Source: Reutealis trisperma
Taxonomy: Eukaryota > Streptophyta > Magnoliopsida > Malpighiales > Euphorbiaceae
DNA: 64,000 nt
Assembly: GCA_947687605.1 (NCBI GenBank)
Contig: CANTUT010001548.1
Coordinates: 62,001 to 126,000 of the forward strand
Reading direction: 5' to 3'
Positions 13,878 through 25,901 of the stretch are shown here, piece by piece. The first letter of the stretch is position 1; each line of letters starts with the position of its first letter. A program made the position numbers and the translations under genes. A model generated the notes under the pieces. That model worked only from the letters and a program-made list of their open reading frames with translations. It was not told the DNA's origin and ran no database searches.

Positions 13878-14075
13878 ATGCTATCATGGAAGGAGGTGAT
13901 GATCAGCTCCACCACCACCACCACCATCACCATCACCACCGCCCTAACTTCCCATTTCAATTACTTGAAAAAAAAGAAGATGAACCTTGTTCCTCTTCTT
14001 CTCCTTACCCTTCTTCTCTCCCTAATATCTCTACTACTGAACCAAACAATAACAATACCAATAATACCCAGCTAA
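13878..14075 (+). other. upstream overlapping ORF of the TCP gene
   Basis: An ATG 8 bases before the main start opens a 65-codon frame that overlaps the TCP coding sequence in another register. It is rich in Thr and Leu only because it reads the CAC and CTT repeats out of frame. It is unlikely to make a functional protein, but initiation there would reduce translation of the main frame. Confidence 0.4.
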
Positions 14076-15121
14076 ACCGTTCTTCTTCTTCCTCTCTTCA
14101 AATTGTTCCTGAACCTTCCAAGAAACCTCCTCCCAAACGAACCTCAACCAAAGACCGACACACAAAAGTCGATGGACGTGGCCGAAGAATTCGCATGCCA
14201 GCTCTCTGCGCTGCTAGGGTTTTTCAACTAACTCGTGAACTGGGTCACAAATCTGACGGTGAAACAATCGAATGGTTACTTCAACAAGCTGAACCAGCCG
14301 TGATCGCCGCCACCGGCACTGGTACTATCCCTGCAAATTTTACTTCTCTCAATATATCTCTACGTAGCTCAGGTTCAAGCATGTCGGTTCCTTCTCAGCT
14401 AAGATCGGCTAGCTATAGTGCTAATTTTCCTTTGCAACAACGCCACCGAACTTTATTCCCTGGAATTGGCCTTGAAACATCCCCATCACCTACACCAACA
14501 TTTTTGAATTTCCAGTCTAGCAATTTAAATGCAGTGCTACAAGCTAAACAGGAATTGCGAGACACCACTTCTTCTTTGGATTTATCATCTGAAACTGAAG
14601 AAAGTTTAGGAAGGAAGCGAAGGCCAGAACAAGACTTATCATCGCAACAACATCAGATGGGCAGTTATTTGTTGCAATCTAGTACAGGGACGATTCCAGC
14701 TACTCATAGTCAGATTCCGGCTAATTTTTGGATGCTTGCTAATCCTAATAATCAAGTTATGAGTGGTGACCCAATTTGGACTTTCCCATCAGTTAATAAT
14801 AGTGCTTTGTATAGAGGCACTACGTCTAGTGGTTTACATTTTATGAATTTTCCTACCCCTGTTGCCTTGTTGCCAAGCCAGCAATTGGGTGGTTCGAGTA
14901 GTATTAGTGGGGGTGGAGGTGGCAACAGCGGGGGCGGCGGTGGAAGTGGTGGTAATAGTGGTATTACTGAAGGTCATTTGAATATGCTTGCTGGATTAAA
15001 TCCATATCGAACTACTGGTATGTCGGAATCACAAGCAAGTGGGTCACACTCGCACTCGCACCACGGCGGTGGTGGCGGTGGCGGAGATGATCGGCATGAT
15101 ACAACAAGTCATCACTCATAA
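13886..15121 (+). CDS. TCP14: class I TCP transcription factor, TCP14-like
   Basis: This is a single-exon gene of 411 codons for a nuclear DNA-binding regulator of growth and cell proliferation. The TCP domain spans about residues 85-145. It has the basic segment KDRHTKVDGRGRRIRMP, followed by helix-loop-helix sequence containing LCAARVFQLTRELGHKSDGE and TIEWLLQQAEPAVIAATGTG. The short basic region and Cys108 in ALCAARVF mark class I (PCF). The N-terminal His run followed by RPNFPFQLL, the stretch TSLNISLRSSGSS after the domain, and LHFMNF near the C terminus match TCP14 as I recall it rather than other class I members. The C-terminal half has poly-Gly, Ser and His tracts. Arabidopsis TCP14 is longer (about 489 residues), so the low-complexity parts are shorter here. 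The start is the first in-frame ATG; an overlapping ATG lies 8 bases upstream. The 3' UTR probably continues for about 350 bases. Confidence 0.95.
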   Translation: MEGGDDQLHHHHHHHHHHRPNFPFQLLEKKEDEPCSSSSPYPSSLPNISTTEPNNNNTNNTQLNRSSSSSLQIVPEPSKKPPPKRTSTKDRHTKVDGRGRRIRMPALCAARVFQLTRELGHKSDGETIEWLLQQAEPAVIAATGTGTIPANFTSLNISLRSSGSSMSVPSQLRSASYSANFPLQQRHRTLFPGIGLETSPSPTPTFLNFQSSNLNAVLQAKQELRDTTSSLDLSSETEESLGRKRRPEQDLSSQQHQMGSYLLQSSTGTIPATHSQIPANFWMLANPNNQVMSGDPIWTFPSVNNSALYRGTTSSGLHFMNFPTPVALLPSQQLGGSSSISGGGGGNSGGGGGSGGNSGITEGHLNMLAGLNPYRTTGMSESQASGSHSHSHHGGGGGGGDDRHDTTSHHS

Positions 15122-18063
15122 AAACACTATTATCATCATCATCATCATCCCCCACTTGTGTAGTTTGATTTGTATAACACACGTGAGGTTTGATTGTTCT
15201 TGAATTTGAGTTTTGTTTTCGTTTTTTTTTTCCCTTCTCCCTATTTTTGGATTAATTATTATTCCAAAATTTTTTTTGTGTGATTAATATGGAGTTTTAG
15301 GGTTTGATCAAGGGATGACAATATTATTTATTTAACAAGGGTATTGGCTGGTTTTTGGAAAAAGTCTCATTTTGCTTTCTTTTTCTTTTTTTAATTACTA
15401 CTACACAATATCTCATCATCATCATTGTTTGTGCAATACTATTTATTTATTTAATTTTAATTAAGCTTTAATTCTGTTGGAGAAATTGAGCAAGTCTCCT
15501 ACCTAACTGGCAGTTCAATTCTCTTTTCTTTTTTCTCTATTTATTTACATATAAATGAAATACGGGATATGGAATTGTGAAGGGGAAAAGGTTATAAAAC
15601 AGTGTTACTGCGATGTAGTAGTAAAATTAATTAAAATAATAAGGGAAAAGGAAATTACAGCTTTAATATGTTTTTAGAAAAAAAAGAAAGAAAAAATTGA
15701 GTTCATTCTGATTCTAAATCTCTGCCATGAATCTCAAGGTTTACTGCATCAATGATTAAGATTTTTTCAGAGAGATGGGGGGTAATAGGACTGTGGGGTC
15801 CAGACCTTATCAGTTCCAGGTGTTGGCTCAGGTGGTGGGTCCCAAATGCTGGGCATTGCCCAAACCAATGTACAATGTCACTGACAAACAGGTGGATCAT
15901 TCTCTCTCTCTTTTTTTAATTTTTTTATAGAGAGAGAGAGAGAGAGATATGGATTTTTGAAGAGTAGTTGTTTTGCTGGCACCATTGAGATCGGTGGTGG
16001 GTGTTAATGACCCTACTTATAAGAGAGGAATGGCCCCCACTCTTTTTTTTCCTTTTTATTAATCTGGACCGTTTGTTAATTTTGGTTGGGACCCAGTTTT
16101 CCTTGATGGGCACATTGAATGATTGGGTCTCACTGAGAAATTTGTGGAATCTGGAGTTTCATTCGAATCATACCCCAACTTGTTACTGTCTCCTTCCAAT
16201 CTCTTCGTTTCTCAAACCCTTTTCTTTCTATCTTTCTTTTTATTTCCTTCTTGCTATTTGCTAGTTGGCAACTTGAGCTTTTTCTTTTACAAGAAATGTT
16301 GATGTGTTATACGTGAAATTATTAATCTTTTATGTTACGAAATATCCTTGAATTATTATTTTATTTTATTTTATTCAATAGTTAATTACGAATATAAATA
16401 CTGATTTTAGCTCGTTTCAATAAATAATTATTCTATCCGTTCTTAACGAATCAGGTAAAATCATTTTTATGGGACTACACATGTTATATCTATCTTGAAC
16501 TCATATATATATATATATATTAATTTTTAACTTTATTTATATAGTTGTTACTATATACATACATATTTGTAAATATTTATTTTTCACTCTTAAAAATTGA
16601 TTGAGTATATCCAATACGACCACTTCAATATAACATAAGTATTTCAAAACCGACCCATAGTGTTTTGCTCCAAACATTAAGAAGAGAGAGAAATTTTTTC
16701 TTTTTTTCAGTCTTTTTAATGGCCTAATGAAAATTCATATATGAGCAACTCCCAAAATTTATGGATGGTTATTAATTTTTTTTTGTTGTTTTCTAATGTT
16801 ATAGATGAACATCTTTATTATTATTGACAAAAACTGGATTTGTTTGAATGAGATTTCAAAATAGTAGGGGGTGAAGGTTTATATAATTATGGAAACTACC
16901 CTTTATATGAAAGTGAAGAGATAAGGAGATGAAAGGGGGAAAATTATCAACCCTTTGTTCAAACAAACAAGTAGGAATTGTAATTTATTTTATATTTTTA
17001 TACATTATTATTAAATATATAAGAAGATGCATATAAATTTATGACTATACTGAATTTAAATATCATTAGATAATTTTTTTAAGAAGGATGATTTTTGAAG
17101 GAAAAAAAATAGTAACTATGAGGATTAATAGTGTATCTCCAACTCCAATTAAAACCAAATTATCTTTCACACATATTTATAAGTCAAGATTATAATACAT
17201 ACATTATTCTAAAAAAATATATATAATAATGCATAAATATATTTCTAATATTAGGGGGAAAATTAAAGTGGAATAAAAGTCTGATTTAAACTCATCTTAT
17301 TCACTGTCTTATTGTTCTAATTAAAGTCAATTTAATTAATTGTTGCATTTCCTTTTAGGGTGTATTTCCTATCCCATGGAAGAACAAAAATTTGCAAATC
17401 CTAATTTCTTAATTAGGGATCAGCCGCACATAAATTTAAATTTTGTTATCTTAATTATATCCAAATATATTAAAAAGAAAATTTGGTAAGGAAACATGTT
17501 AAAATTAAAAAAAAAAAAAAAGCATAGAATATTTTTACAATACAAAATTCAAAAAATGAGAATTTTTACCTTTAGAAATAAAAATAAAGTTCTCAATTAA
17601 TTGTAGAAAAAAAATTAAAAATAATATAATTTCATCCAATTTATTTATATATATATATATATTTTTTTTTTGTAAAATCATTCATCAACCATATATACGT
17701 CTACAATTCTAAATAAAATTTGTTACTTGAAAGCATTGGAGTAGTAGTGCCCCCTCAAGGACATTAATCCAATTGAATAGCAAATGTTTTTGCATTTATT
17801 ATTATTTGGTATATGCGTGGGAAAATGGTGTCAAACCCATCATAGCTAAAAAGAAACCATTTCTCTTTCGTACTCAGATTGCACATGGATATGAGCCATT
17901 TTGCTACAACCAAATGGGCCCTCCAAGAAAATCTTGTATCCCTAAAATAGAATGATTAGACCTTCTAATCCATTTCTTGTTATATATACTTAACAAACAA
18001 GTCGGCACCTGTTTAGGAAACAACTCTTTTTTTTAGGTGCTTAGACTCTATTAGATTCTATAC

Positions 18064-18158
18064 AATTTGGCCCATAAAATCTCTTAATTCCATCTTGATT
18101 TGTTAAGATTAATTTGGGCCCATAAAATCTCTTAATCCCTTCTTTGATTTGATGATTA
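18064..18158. repeat. 47-bp tandem duplication
   Basis: Two adjacent copies start at 18064 and 18111. They share the core CCCATAAAATCTCTTAAT and a trailing CTTGATTTG/TTTGATTTG. They are diverged at several bases. The function is unknown. Confidence 0.7.
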
Positions 18159-19324
18159 TGTTGTTTGATACACAACCATGTGCTTGCGTTCTGGCATTTA
18201 GGCTGCAGGTTGGTTGTTAGCATATAACATATTTGTGGGTCAAGACCCACCAAAACAACATTTCCAAACCCACACCTCCAATGTTTTGTGATTGATCTAA
18301 CTTTGGAGTACACCCATATGGTGCCACATTTCGATGCTTTACTTTCAAGTCACTGTTTAGAACTAAAATTCACTTAAACACGTCAATTAGAATTAACAAC
18401 TTTAGATTATGTTAATTAGAGATTCTTTATTTTAGTTTTGCCAATATTGAATTGATTAAACAATGCAATCAATTTAATCCAATTTATGGTATGTAGGCAA
18501 CGGAGCATCTTCAACTATCAATTATGAATTTGTACAAGAAAAATAACCTAATTTTTTGATATATAAACAGTTGACACCATTAACTTTTGATCAAAGTTCT
18601 ATTATATAGACTATAAAAACCATTAATCAAGGATTGACATATAAAGTGAGCTGTCAATCTTAGAATGAATACTTATATTATAAGAAACCGTTAATTCAAA
18701 TTGGTGGTACCACAAATTTGAAGTAAAAAAGGAAGTTTTATTGAAATGAGCAATACAATCTATACAATAAATTTACAACTCTCTTTATAAGAGCTCTTAC
18801 TAGGATGACTTGGTAATTACAAAAAGAAAGTAAAAAACTCTAAGCTATTAAGGTAGTTTACAAGAGAGCTGGGTTCACTATATGCATCTGGACTCATTAT
18901 TATAAGTATGAATTTATTTATATAAATTACTCCAAATCTAGGTCTTACTAAAAATTTGAGCTCAACTATCATTTTTAATTCAGTGTTAACTATCACGAAA
19001 CTGATCAATCAATAATTCAATTATCGAATGTTCTACTTATTATATACTTAATTTGAAATTAAATTACTTACGATTTCTTCTCTTTATAATATTTTAAATC
19101 GTGAATTTCTGAATTTGATTTTTTTCTCAAAGAAAAGAAATGCTAAAATTACTATGGCATAATAAAGGCCATAACAGTACAACAACTCTTACAATCAAAT
19201 TTAATCCAACAAATAAAAGGATTTATGGACCCACAGGTCCACATTTTATCTACCTTCAATGGGTTAAAACAGACGGGGCTTTAAACCCGAAGTACAACTA
19301 GCTCTAAGGTTTACACAGATCAAA

Positions 19325-19391
19325 TTACAATTGAACTCTTGTCCTCGCATTCAAAAACTTCTTTCTCCTTGCCCACTGCCTCCACTTATGG
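19325..19391 (-). pseudogene. possible orphan terminal exon
   Basis: On the minus strand a pyrimidine-rich tract ending in CAG (a good 3' splice site, just above 19391) is followed by 22 open codons rich in Arg, Lys and Trp (HKWRQWARRKKFLNARTR...), then TAA. Nearby minus-strand sequence at 19472-19696 is also open. I do not recognise a family and no complete gene can be assembled, so this is at best a remnant of a gene. It may equally be chance. Confidence 0.2.
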
Positions 19392-20411
19392 CTGAAGGAA
19401 AAATTGAAACAAATGAAAGATCAACGACCAATCGATTGGACTAAATCAAGAAGACATGCACTGATAGAGCTTTACGTTTGCCCAAAGAATTCGTGTATTT
19501 GATTTTTTTTTTTTTTTGCCAAATAATTCGTGTATTTGATTTGGGCATGTATAAAATATTTATTAAATGAACTCAGAGGTGAAATGAAATGCCCTATGAA
19601 ATGAAAGGCATGAAAAATGATTCCCTCTTTCATCATTGCAGCATTTAAACCAAGCAATAGCTCCTCAAGGCAATCACTAGTTTGGTGCCCACACATTTAA
19701 TAGTACCTTTGGTCAATGTGTCCCCAGTACTTATCCATAACAATGCATGCAGGGAAATTGAGTAGAGGCTGCAAGATGAGTGAAAGAATCTTTTATATTA
19801 GTTAATCTGCATTTCAGAATTTGGCTCCTCATGTGTAACGCCAATGTCATTTCAACAATAGTAATGATCCTAGTTCTAGCCACAATACATAGAGTAACGG
19901 AATTCCTTTGGTGTTTTAGAACATGCATCGATGTTTGGAAAATTTTTTTATGCATTGGTGTAAGTTTTTGTCTTTATAAAATCAGTATGTGAGGAAATAT
20001 TTAGTTACTAATAATGGCTTTTATATTTTTTTAACGAAAAGACTTGCATATTATTTTTTTAAATGTTATTGTTGGGAATTTATGTAAAAATTTAAATAAT
20101 TAGTCTGATCTATTTTTCAATTTATATTTTTAAGTTAGTAAGAATCCTAATCTCTTGGTTTGTTTTTATTTAGTTCCTTATCTTCTCTTTTCAGTTTTTT
20201 AGATCATGTTCTTGTTAGTGCTAATAATATATACTTTTATTAAGCTAGTTTGTTATAATGTAAAGCCTATTTAAAGGCATATTAAGCACTTTAATAATAT
20301 ATCAGTTTATTTTTCTACCATCAATCCTCTATTCTTTTGTGCTATTTCTAAAATTCAACAGTTATTATGTTATTTAGTTGTTATCTATATTAAGTATAGA
20401 CAAAATTTAAT

Positions 20412-20577
20412 GTATATAAAAAGAGAAATTATTACATATGATAAGAGCATAATATCTCTCTAGTTATATAAAAGTAAATTCATGTTCACTTGGTGCGAGC
20501 TATATTCATGTGAGTTCATCTTTATATGACTAGAGAGAACATGTTCTTACCATACCTAATAATTTTTTATATAAAAA
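20412..20577. repeat. foldback hairpin with arms of about 75 bp
   Basis: Left-arm sequence such as ATCTCTCTAGTTATATAAA near 20452 pairs with the complement of TTTATATGACTAGAGAGA near 20521. The pairing runs outward into TATATAAAAAGAGAAATTATTA and its partner at the right edge. The loop is about 20 bases. The segment is probably a small MITE. It stops 70 bp before the MULE-like element at 20647. Confidence 0.6.
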
Positions 20578-20646
20578 AATGAAGCATAAAACTTATCTGT
20601 GAAAAGGCAAGTTGATTATCGATCCACTTAACTGAAATTATATATA

Positions 20647-23393
20647 AGGTATAATACATATTTTCCTTTAGTATTTGGTACCGTTGGTCATTCTGCCCTA
20701 TGTCCTTTTAAAATAATCAATTTAACTAATCAATTTGATAAATGTTAACTGCTAACTCTCTAAATATCTAGTCAGCACAGAGCATGATGTCACTCCCAAA
20801 CTAATCGAGGAAAATGAAAATGATTTTCTTCTTACCATTGTTAAACCCACTCAAACCCTACACCCATACACACAAAAAACAAGCCTCACAAGAAAACCAC
20901 ACCAGATGTGCTACCCAACCATGGCCTTTGCTCTCTCACCATCGAGCCACCACCGCCACTACCACCACATCTTCCAATGTGTCCCATCTAGGGTATTAAA
21001 TAATGGCCAATACGTTACGTATCAGCCGTTTCGTAGGGGATTTTTGAGGGATCCGATACGTTATTTATCCGTTATGATATTACTAATGGGAATTAGCACT
21101 AAATCAGTACTGAATCATCTGATACACACTGATACAACTGTTATTTAACGATACGGGTGTGACATATCAATAAAAAAATATTATTCTTATATTATTATTT
21201 TTTATTAAGTAAATTATAAATATATTGTTTAAAAGACATTATTTTATATTTGTTCTATTTTATTAATATAAATTATTGGGATATTGTTTTTTACATTATT
21301 TATATTTCAATATATTTAGAATATTATTGATAATTTTTTACAAAATTCATTTTTTTGTATAAAATTTTCATTTATGGCTATAAATAATTGATTGAATTTT
21401 ACAATTTAACCATGTTTTGTTTTTATATATTTATTTTAAAAAATTTAAATAATAACTTTGTATAAATTCTAAATAAGTTTAATAGCAGACAAGACAATTC
21501 AGATCTTTTTCAACACTCTTTTTGTTAGTAATTAATTAATGTTATGGTATATATTTTTTTTAATTTTATTTTATTTACTTAAAATATTGAGGATTTTTAT
21601 CACCTTATTCATCTTAAATAAGGTGTTTTTTTTTTTCTCATGACTTAATAAAATAAAATTGATTTATTATTATTAGTTATGTAATTTGAATTTAATTTAT
21701 TGTTATTATTTATGTAAATTAATTTTTTTAGGCATAATTATGCTTATTTAAGTGTTAATTAATTTAATGTATTATATTTTGGACATTACATTTTATTTCT
21801 TATTGAATTATATTAGTTTGTTAATCATTTTTAAAAATTCACGATAGCAGCAGTCGATTCAGACCGATTCAATCCAATTTTGTTATACCAATTTTGATAC
21901 TAATATAATACATAAAACTATTATTTAATACCCGGATCCCATCTCCTACTTCTACTGCTACTTTCTCCACCACCGTCACAACCTTTGTAACTACAATTAC
22001 TAGTCCTGGCCAATCAACATCATCATCATCATTATCATCATTATCATTAGCACTGGCGAGATAGTTATACAGGGCAAAGAAAAAGAACTCATCCCTAAAC
22101 TCTTCATTCACTTGACTGTGCAAAGCCTTAGACTCTAAACACCAGAACCAACAGATCCTTTTGATTCTTCTCCATACTCTCGCATTTATTCTAGTTTCTC
22201 TATTTCAATTCACAACTCGAGCTCCCGAATTGCCAAATTCAAATTCATGTTTGATTCTCCAAATTTTGATGAAATAAAAATGAAAAAAAAAAAAGGAAAA
22301 TAATTCTTGTGAGTTGGGTAACTCAGGATTCCACCCAAGTTTCAAGTTTTAGAAGGAAAAAGTACTAAAATTGTGAGGATTTCAAATGAAAAGAGTTGAA
22401 ACTTTGAAGATTTAGAAGGAAAAGGAAATATTTGGAGGAAGCAAGCAGTAATTATTTTCAATTCTCAAAACCCACGAATCTCTCTTTAATTTCTTATCTA
22501 TCTCTCTTTCGTCTAAAATTTCTCTCCTTTTTTTCTTTTGCATACCTGAGTTTTCTCATTTTAATGGTTTCTTCAGAAGCAAAAATGGAAGTCCTCGTCA
22601 TCACTTGTTTGTGTTGCTCGAAATTTCTCATTTTGGTCAATGAAGAAGGATCCTAATATTGAATAAGCCCTCTCACAAAACCATACATGGATAGTCAATA
22701 ATCAAATAAAAAATATAATCCTTAGATACCCAAACCAAGAGGTACATATTATCAACATTTCTAATCAAACTCCAAGGATCAGTTGATATTAGCTCAAGAA
22801 GTTTAAAGCATAATCTACATTTGGTGTTTCTTGAGGTACTTAATAGTTGAAGATGCAACATTTGAAGTAGATTAAGGGGAGAACTATTGTTGATTGATCA
22901 CGCAATCGAAGATTGTGATTTGTGATTGAGTGCTTAGGGGACTTGAGGTGGACTCAAATTTCTTGTCTTTCTTGTCACTTCCATCGAGTATCCTATCACC
23001 GGATGATTTCTGGCCCATAGCTTGGATTCATGTGTGAGAAAGATATTTGAGTTTGACTATAAAAACCAGTAATAGTTTTTTTTTTTTTTTTTTTATCCTT
23101 ATTTCATTAATTTAGAGAGATTTTTTTCCTTATTTCATTAATTTAGGAAGAGGCAATATAGTAATTGCATATATATATTGATCAAAAAATTATTGACAGC
23201 ATCTAAAAAAAGTCTAACAAAGTTAATTTTTTTCATATTAGCGAGAGTATAATGTACACTCTCTCAACTTAGATAATTAAAAAGTTAACAGTTAACATTT
23301 ATCAAGTTGAAAAGTGAAATTAGTTATTTTAAAAAATTCAGAAGACAAAATGACTAATTATATAAAGTAAAAGGTAAAAAATATGCATTAAGC
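20647..23393. mobile_element. MULE-like element with ~150-bp inverted termini
   Basis: The left end (20647 to about 20790) and the reverse complement of the right end (about 23230-23393) align over roughly 150 bp. Both contain AAT[A/G]CATATTTT near the tip and GATAAATGTTAACTG[C/T]TAACT further in. The element is flanked by an exact 9-bp direct repeat TTATATATA (20638-20646 and 23394-23402). The length matches Mutator-type targets, but the sequence itself is low-complexity. The 2.4-kb interior encodes no intact transposase. It includes patches less AT-rich than the surroundings (20810-21130, 21930-22260, 22430-23040), which could be captured sequence, as in Pack-MULEs. Confidence 0.55.
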
Positions 23394-23693
23394 TTATATA
23401 TAATATAAATTGATGTGACATTTTAATGATTTAATAATAATATAAATTGATTATTTAATTTTTTTTTAATTTTCCCTTTATATGTGAAAAACTAAAAAAA
23501 AATATGATATTTATATAATTTATTAGATATGAAATTACCTTTAAAAGCAGGCTTTTCTTTTAAATTAATTTTTTTTCCATCAATGTCTTATAATATGATA
23601 AACTGTATGTCATTAACAACTTGAAATTGTAGAGTTATCGTTAAATTTTAAGAGAATAATATTAAGAAAGTAATTTTAAGAAACCAAGTAAAG

Positions 23694-23696
<3 letters not shown>

Positions 23697-23765
<69 letters not shown>
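23697..23765. repeat. (TA)n microsatellite, about 69 bp
   Basis: This is an uninterrupted TA dinucleotide run. It is likely length-polymorphic. Confidence 0.95.
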
Positions 23766-23771
<6 letters not shown>

Positions 23772-24050
23772 TATAGCAAAAAATTAATTCGACTTTTAAA
23801 ATAGAAATTTCAATTTTTAGAATTATATAATTTGACATCAATTTTTTTTTTAAGAATATATGCTGCGTAAGCGATTTTTATCAAAGATTTTGTATGAAAT
23901 TAAGCCATTAATGCCATCTCTGAACCAAAATTTTTTATTTGGTATAATTTTCATATTAAAATAATACAATTTCAATACTAACTATTATTTCATCTCCAAT
24001 CTACCGAACTAAATATTACACTAAAAAGAATATTTCTTATAATATTCTCT

Positions 24051-24190
24051 TTTATTTATTATATTTTAATTCTATAAATTTAAATTAGTTTCCCACTCAT
24101 TTTTTAAATAATAATTAATATTAAAATAATAATATTTAATTACATAATCAACATTTAAAAATTAATTATTAAATAAAAATTATTTTTATT
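24051..24190 (+). repeat. direct repeat, left copy (partner 25258-25400)
   Basis: About 130 bp, including TTTAAATTAGTTTCC and ACATTTAAAAATTAATTATT, recurs in the same orientation about 1.2 kb downstream with roughly 80-85 percent identity by eye. The two copies bracket the Harbinger-like coding remnant. They could be degraded terminal repeats of one element or an ordinary segmental duplication. Confidence 0.55.
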
Positions 24191-24609
24191 ATATTAAAAA
24201 TTAGACATTACAAGTAATATAAAATATTTTACAAAAATTAGGCATTATAATTGAAAACTTGAATCTAAGCGATGCTTCAAATCACAATATTGTAAGTATT
24301 GTTATTATAGTTGTTTTATAATATTTAAATTATTGTCGTATATGTAATAAGAAAAATTGTCCTTTTTATTATATTCATATTTATATGTCTTTTATTTATA
24401 CAGTTAAGTCAAGTTAAAATATTATTGGTAGAAGACCCAAATTACAAGAAATGATTCAAATTTGATTATGTGTGCGTAAGGGTTCATAGTGTGGCCCATT
24501 TTTAAAGATATTGAGAAATTTTCAAATAAGAATATTAACGATTTAGTATCTCGATTTTAATTTTCAAATGGTAATTTGTTTCATTTCAATCAAATTCCTC
24601 TAGTGTAGG

Positions 24610-25081
24610 ATCTCTCCCATCGCCATCTTCCGGTTTATCTTTATTTAACCTTACTATAATTGATAAAAAAAATTGGTGCAACATCAATTGCACGACCTAT
24701 GGGATTAAAAAAAAAAAAGGAAAAAGAAAAAATGGTGAACAACTTACAAAACTTATTCAACAAAATCAACAACTTGTTGAAATTTAAAAAAAAAATTAAA
24801 GTAGCTCGGATTCACAAAACATCATGAATTTCAAATGTGAAAATTAGTTGTGGCTGAACTTAAGAAAGAGAATAAAATTTTATTAAAAGATTTGAATTCC
24901 ATATCCTATTTGAACTTATGTGAATTTATTTATAGTAAATAAATTAAAGTTGTGCAAAAAAGAGCTCAAAGACACACATCTCAAGGAGGCTCTTAAAGCC
25001 GAGAATACGAAGATGAAGCTGAGGGATCTCAAAACCCTTCAAAGGTTTTTAGCCAACATAAATGATTTCTTAGAGTATTAA
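24610..25081 (+). pseudogene. remnant of a PIF/Harbinger-associated Myb/NAM-C-like protein
   Basis: Two broken stretches read like the C-terminal part of the second ORF of plant PIF/Harbinger elements. One has TSIARPMGLKKKKEKEK at about 24680-24730, with a R-P-[IM]-G-x-K-x-x-K pattern. The other has KELKDTHLKEALKAENTK... followed by a leucine-rich helix and ending in a stop at about 25079-25081. Frameshifts and stops separate them, so the gene is dead. The family assignment comes from memory of the motif pattern and is tentative. Confidence 0.35.
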
Positions 25082-25257
25082 ATTAATGCTTTAATTTATA
25101 TTGTATTCTTTTTAACATTTGGATTGTATTTTTCACTTTTATATCAGTGTTTTTTTAATTTATATGGTGCATTTTTTTAAAACTTTATCTAAGTGTTTGT
25201 TTTAACTCTATGATATTTTAATTTCAGTATTATTAAATTTTAATGTTTGAATGTGCT

Positions 25258-25400
25258 TTTTTTATTTCTTCTATTTTAATTCCATACATTTAAATTAGTT
25301 TCCTACTTATTTTTTAAAAAGTAAATAATATTAAAAGAATAATACTTAACCTCATAATCAACGTTTAAAAATTAATTATTTTCTAAAACATTATTTTTAG
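25258..25400 (+). repeat. direct repeat, right copy (partner 24051-24190)
   Basis: This is the second copy of the 130-bp segment described at 24051. It is followed 70 bp later by a 79-bp TA run. Confidence 0.55.
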
Positions 25401-25465
25401 TATATAAAAAATTATTTATATTTTAATTTAAATTCTAGCATATTGTAAATTTAAATTAAAAAACT

Positions 25466-25468
<3 letters not shown>

Positions 25469-25547
<79 letters not shown>
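25469..25547. repeat. (TA)n microsatellite, about 79 bp
   Basis: This uninterrupted TA dinucleotide run is the longest in the window. Confidence 0.95.
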
Positions 25548-25548
<1 letters not shown>

Positions 25549-25901
25549 CCTAAATTATCCATTTAATATATATTAAAATTAATTATTTAAAACAAAAAAA
25601 ATAGACAACACCAAATTTCGTGTTGTCTACAGTACTGGTTGGAATGAGTTCAATATGATTTTTATATCAAATTTAGTGTTTTAGTGACACATTCGATTAT
25701 TAAATTTAGTGTTTTAGTAATACATCGTGATTATTAACTCCTACGATTTTACAAGTTATAAACAGAAAAATAGTCAACTTATATATAAATTTTAAATTAA
25801 GTATGATCAAGCTAAAATCTCATTTTTAATTGTGAAATCAATAAAATTTTATGAGTTTAAAATAAAATCTTATAATTTTAATATTTATGTATTTTAATAT
25901 T

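Larger units (their letters stand above)
15122..20411. other. TCP 3' UTR and AT-rich intergenic DNA
   Basis: The first few hundred bases after the TCP stop are U-rich 3' UTR-like sequence. At 15905-15948 a CT repeat is followed after about 20 bases by a GA repeat and could fold into a hairpin. GTGGGTCC at 15835-15842 is another class I TCP-type match. The remainder is AT-rich, with poly-A/T and TA tracts. No open frame has recognisable protein character, apart from the weak terminal-exon candidate at 19325-19391. Confidence 0.6.

Noticed and set aside
13658..13960. 100-codon minus-strand frame overlapping the TCP start
   Set aside because: It is an antisense shadow of the CAC (His) repeat and the TCP leader.
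20906..21148. 80-codon frame starting at a CCATGG-like context
   Set aside because: It has no recognisable domain and lies inside the MULE-like element. At most it is a captured fragment.
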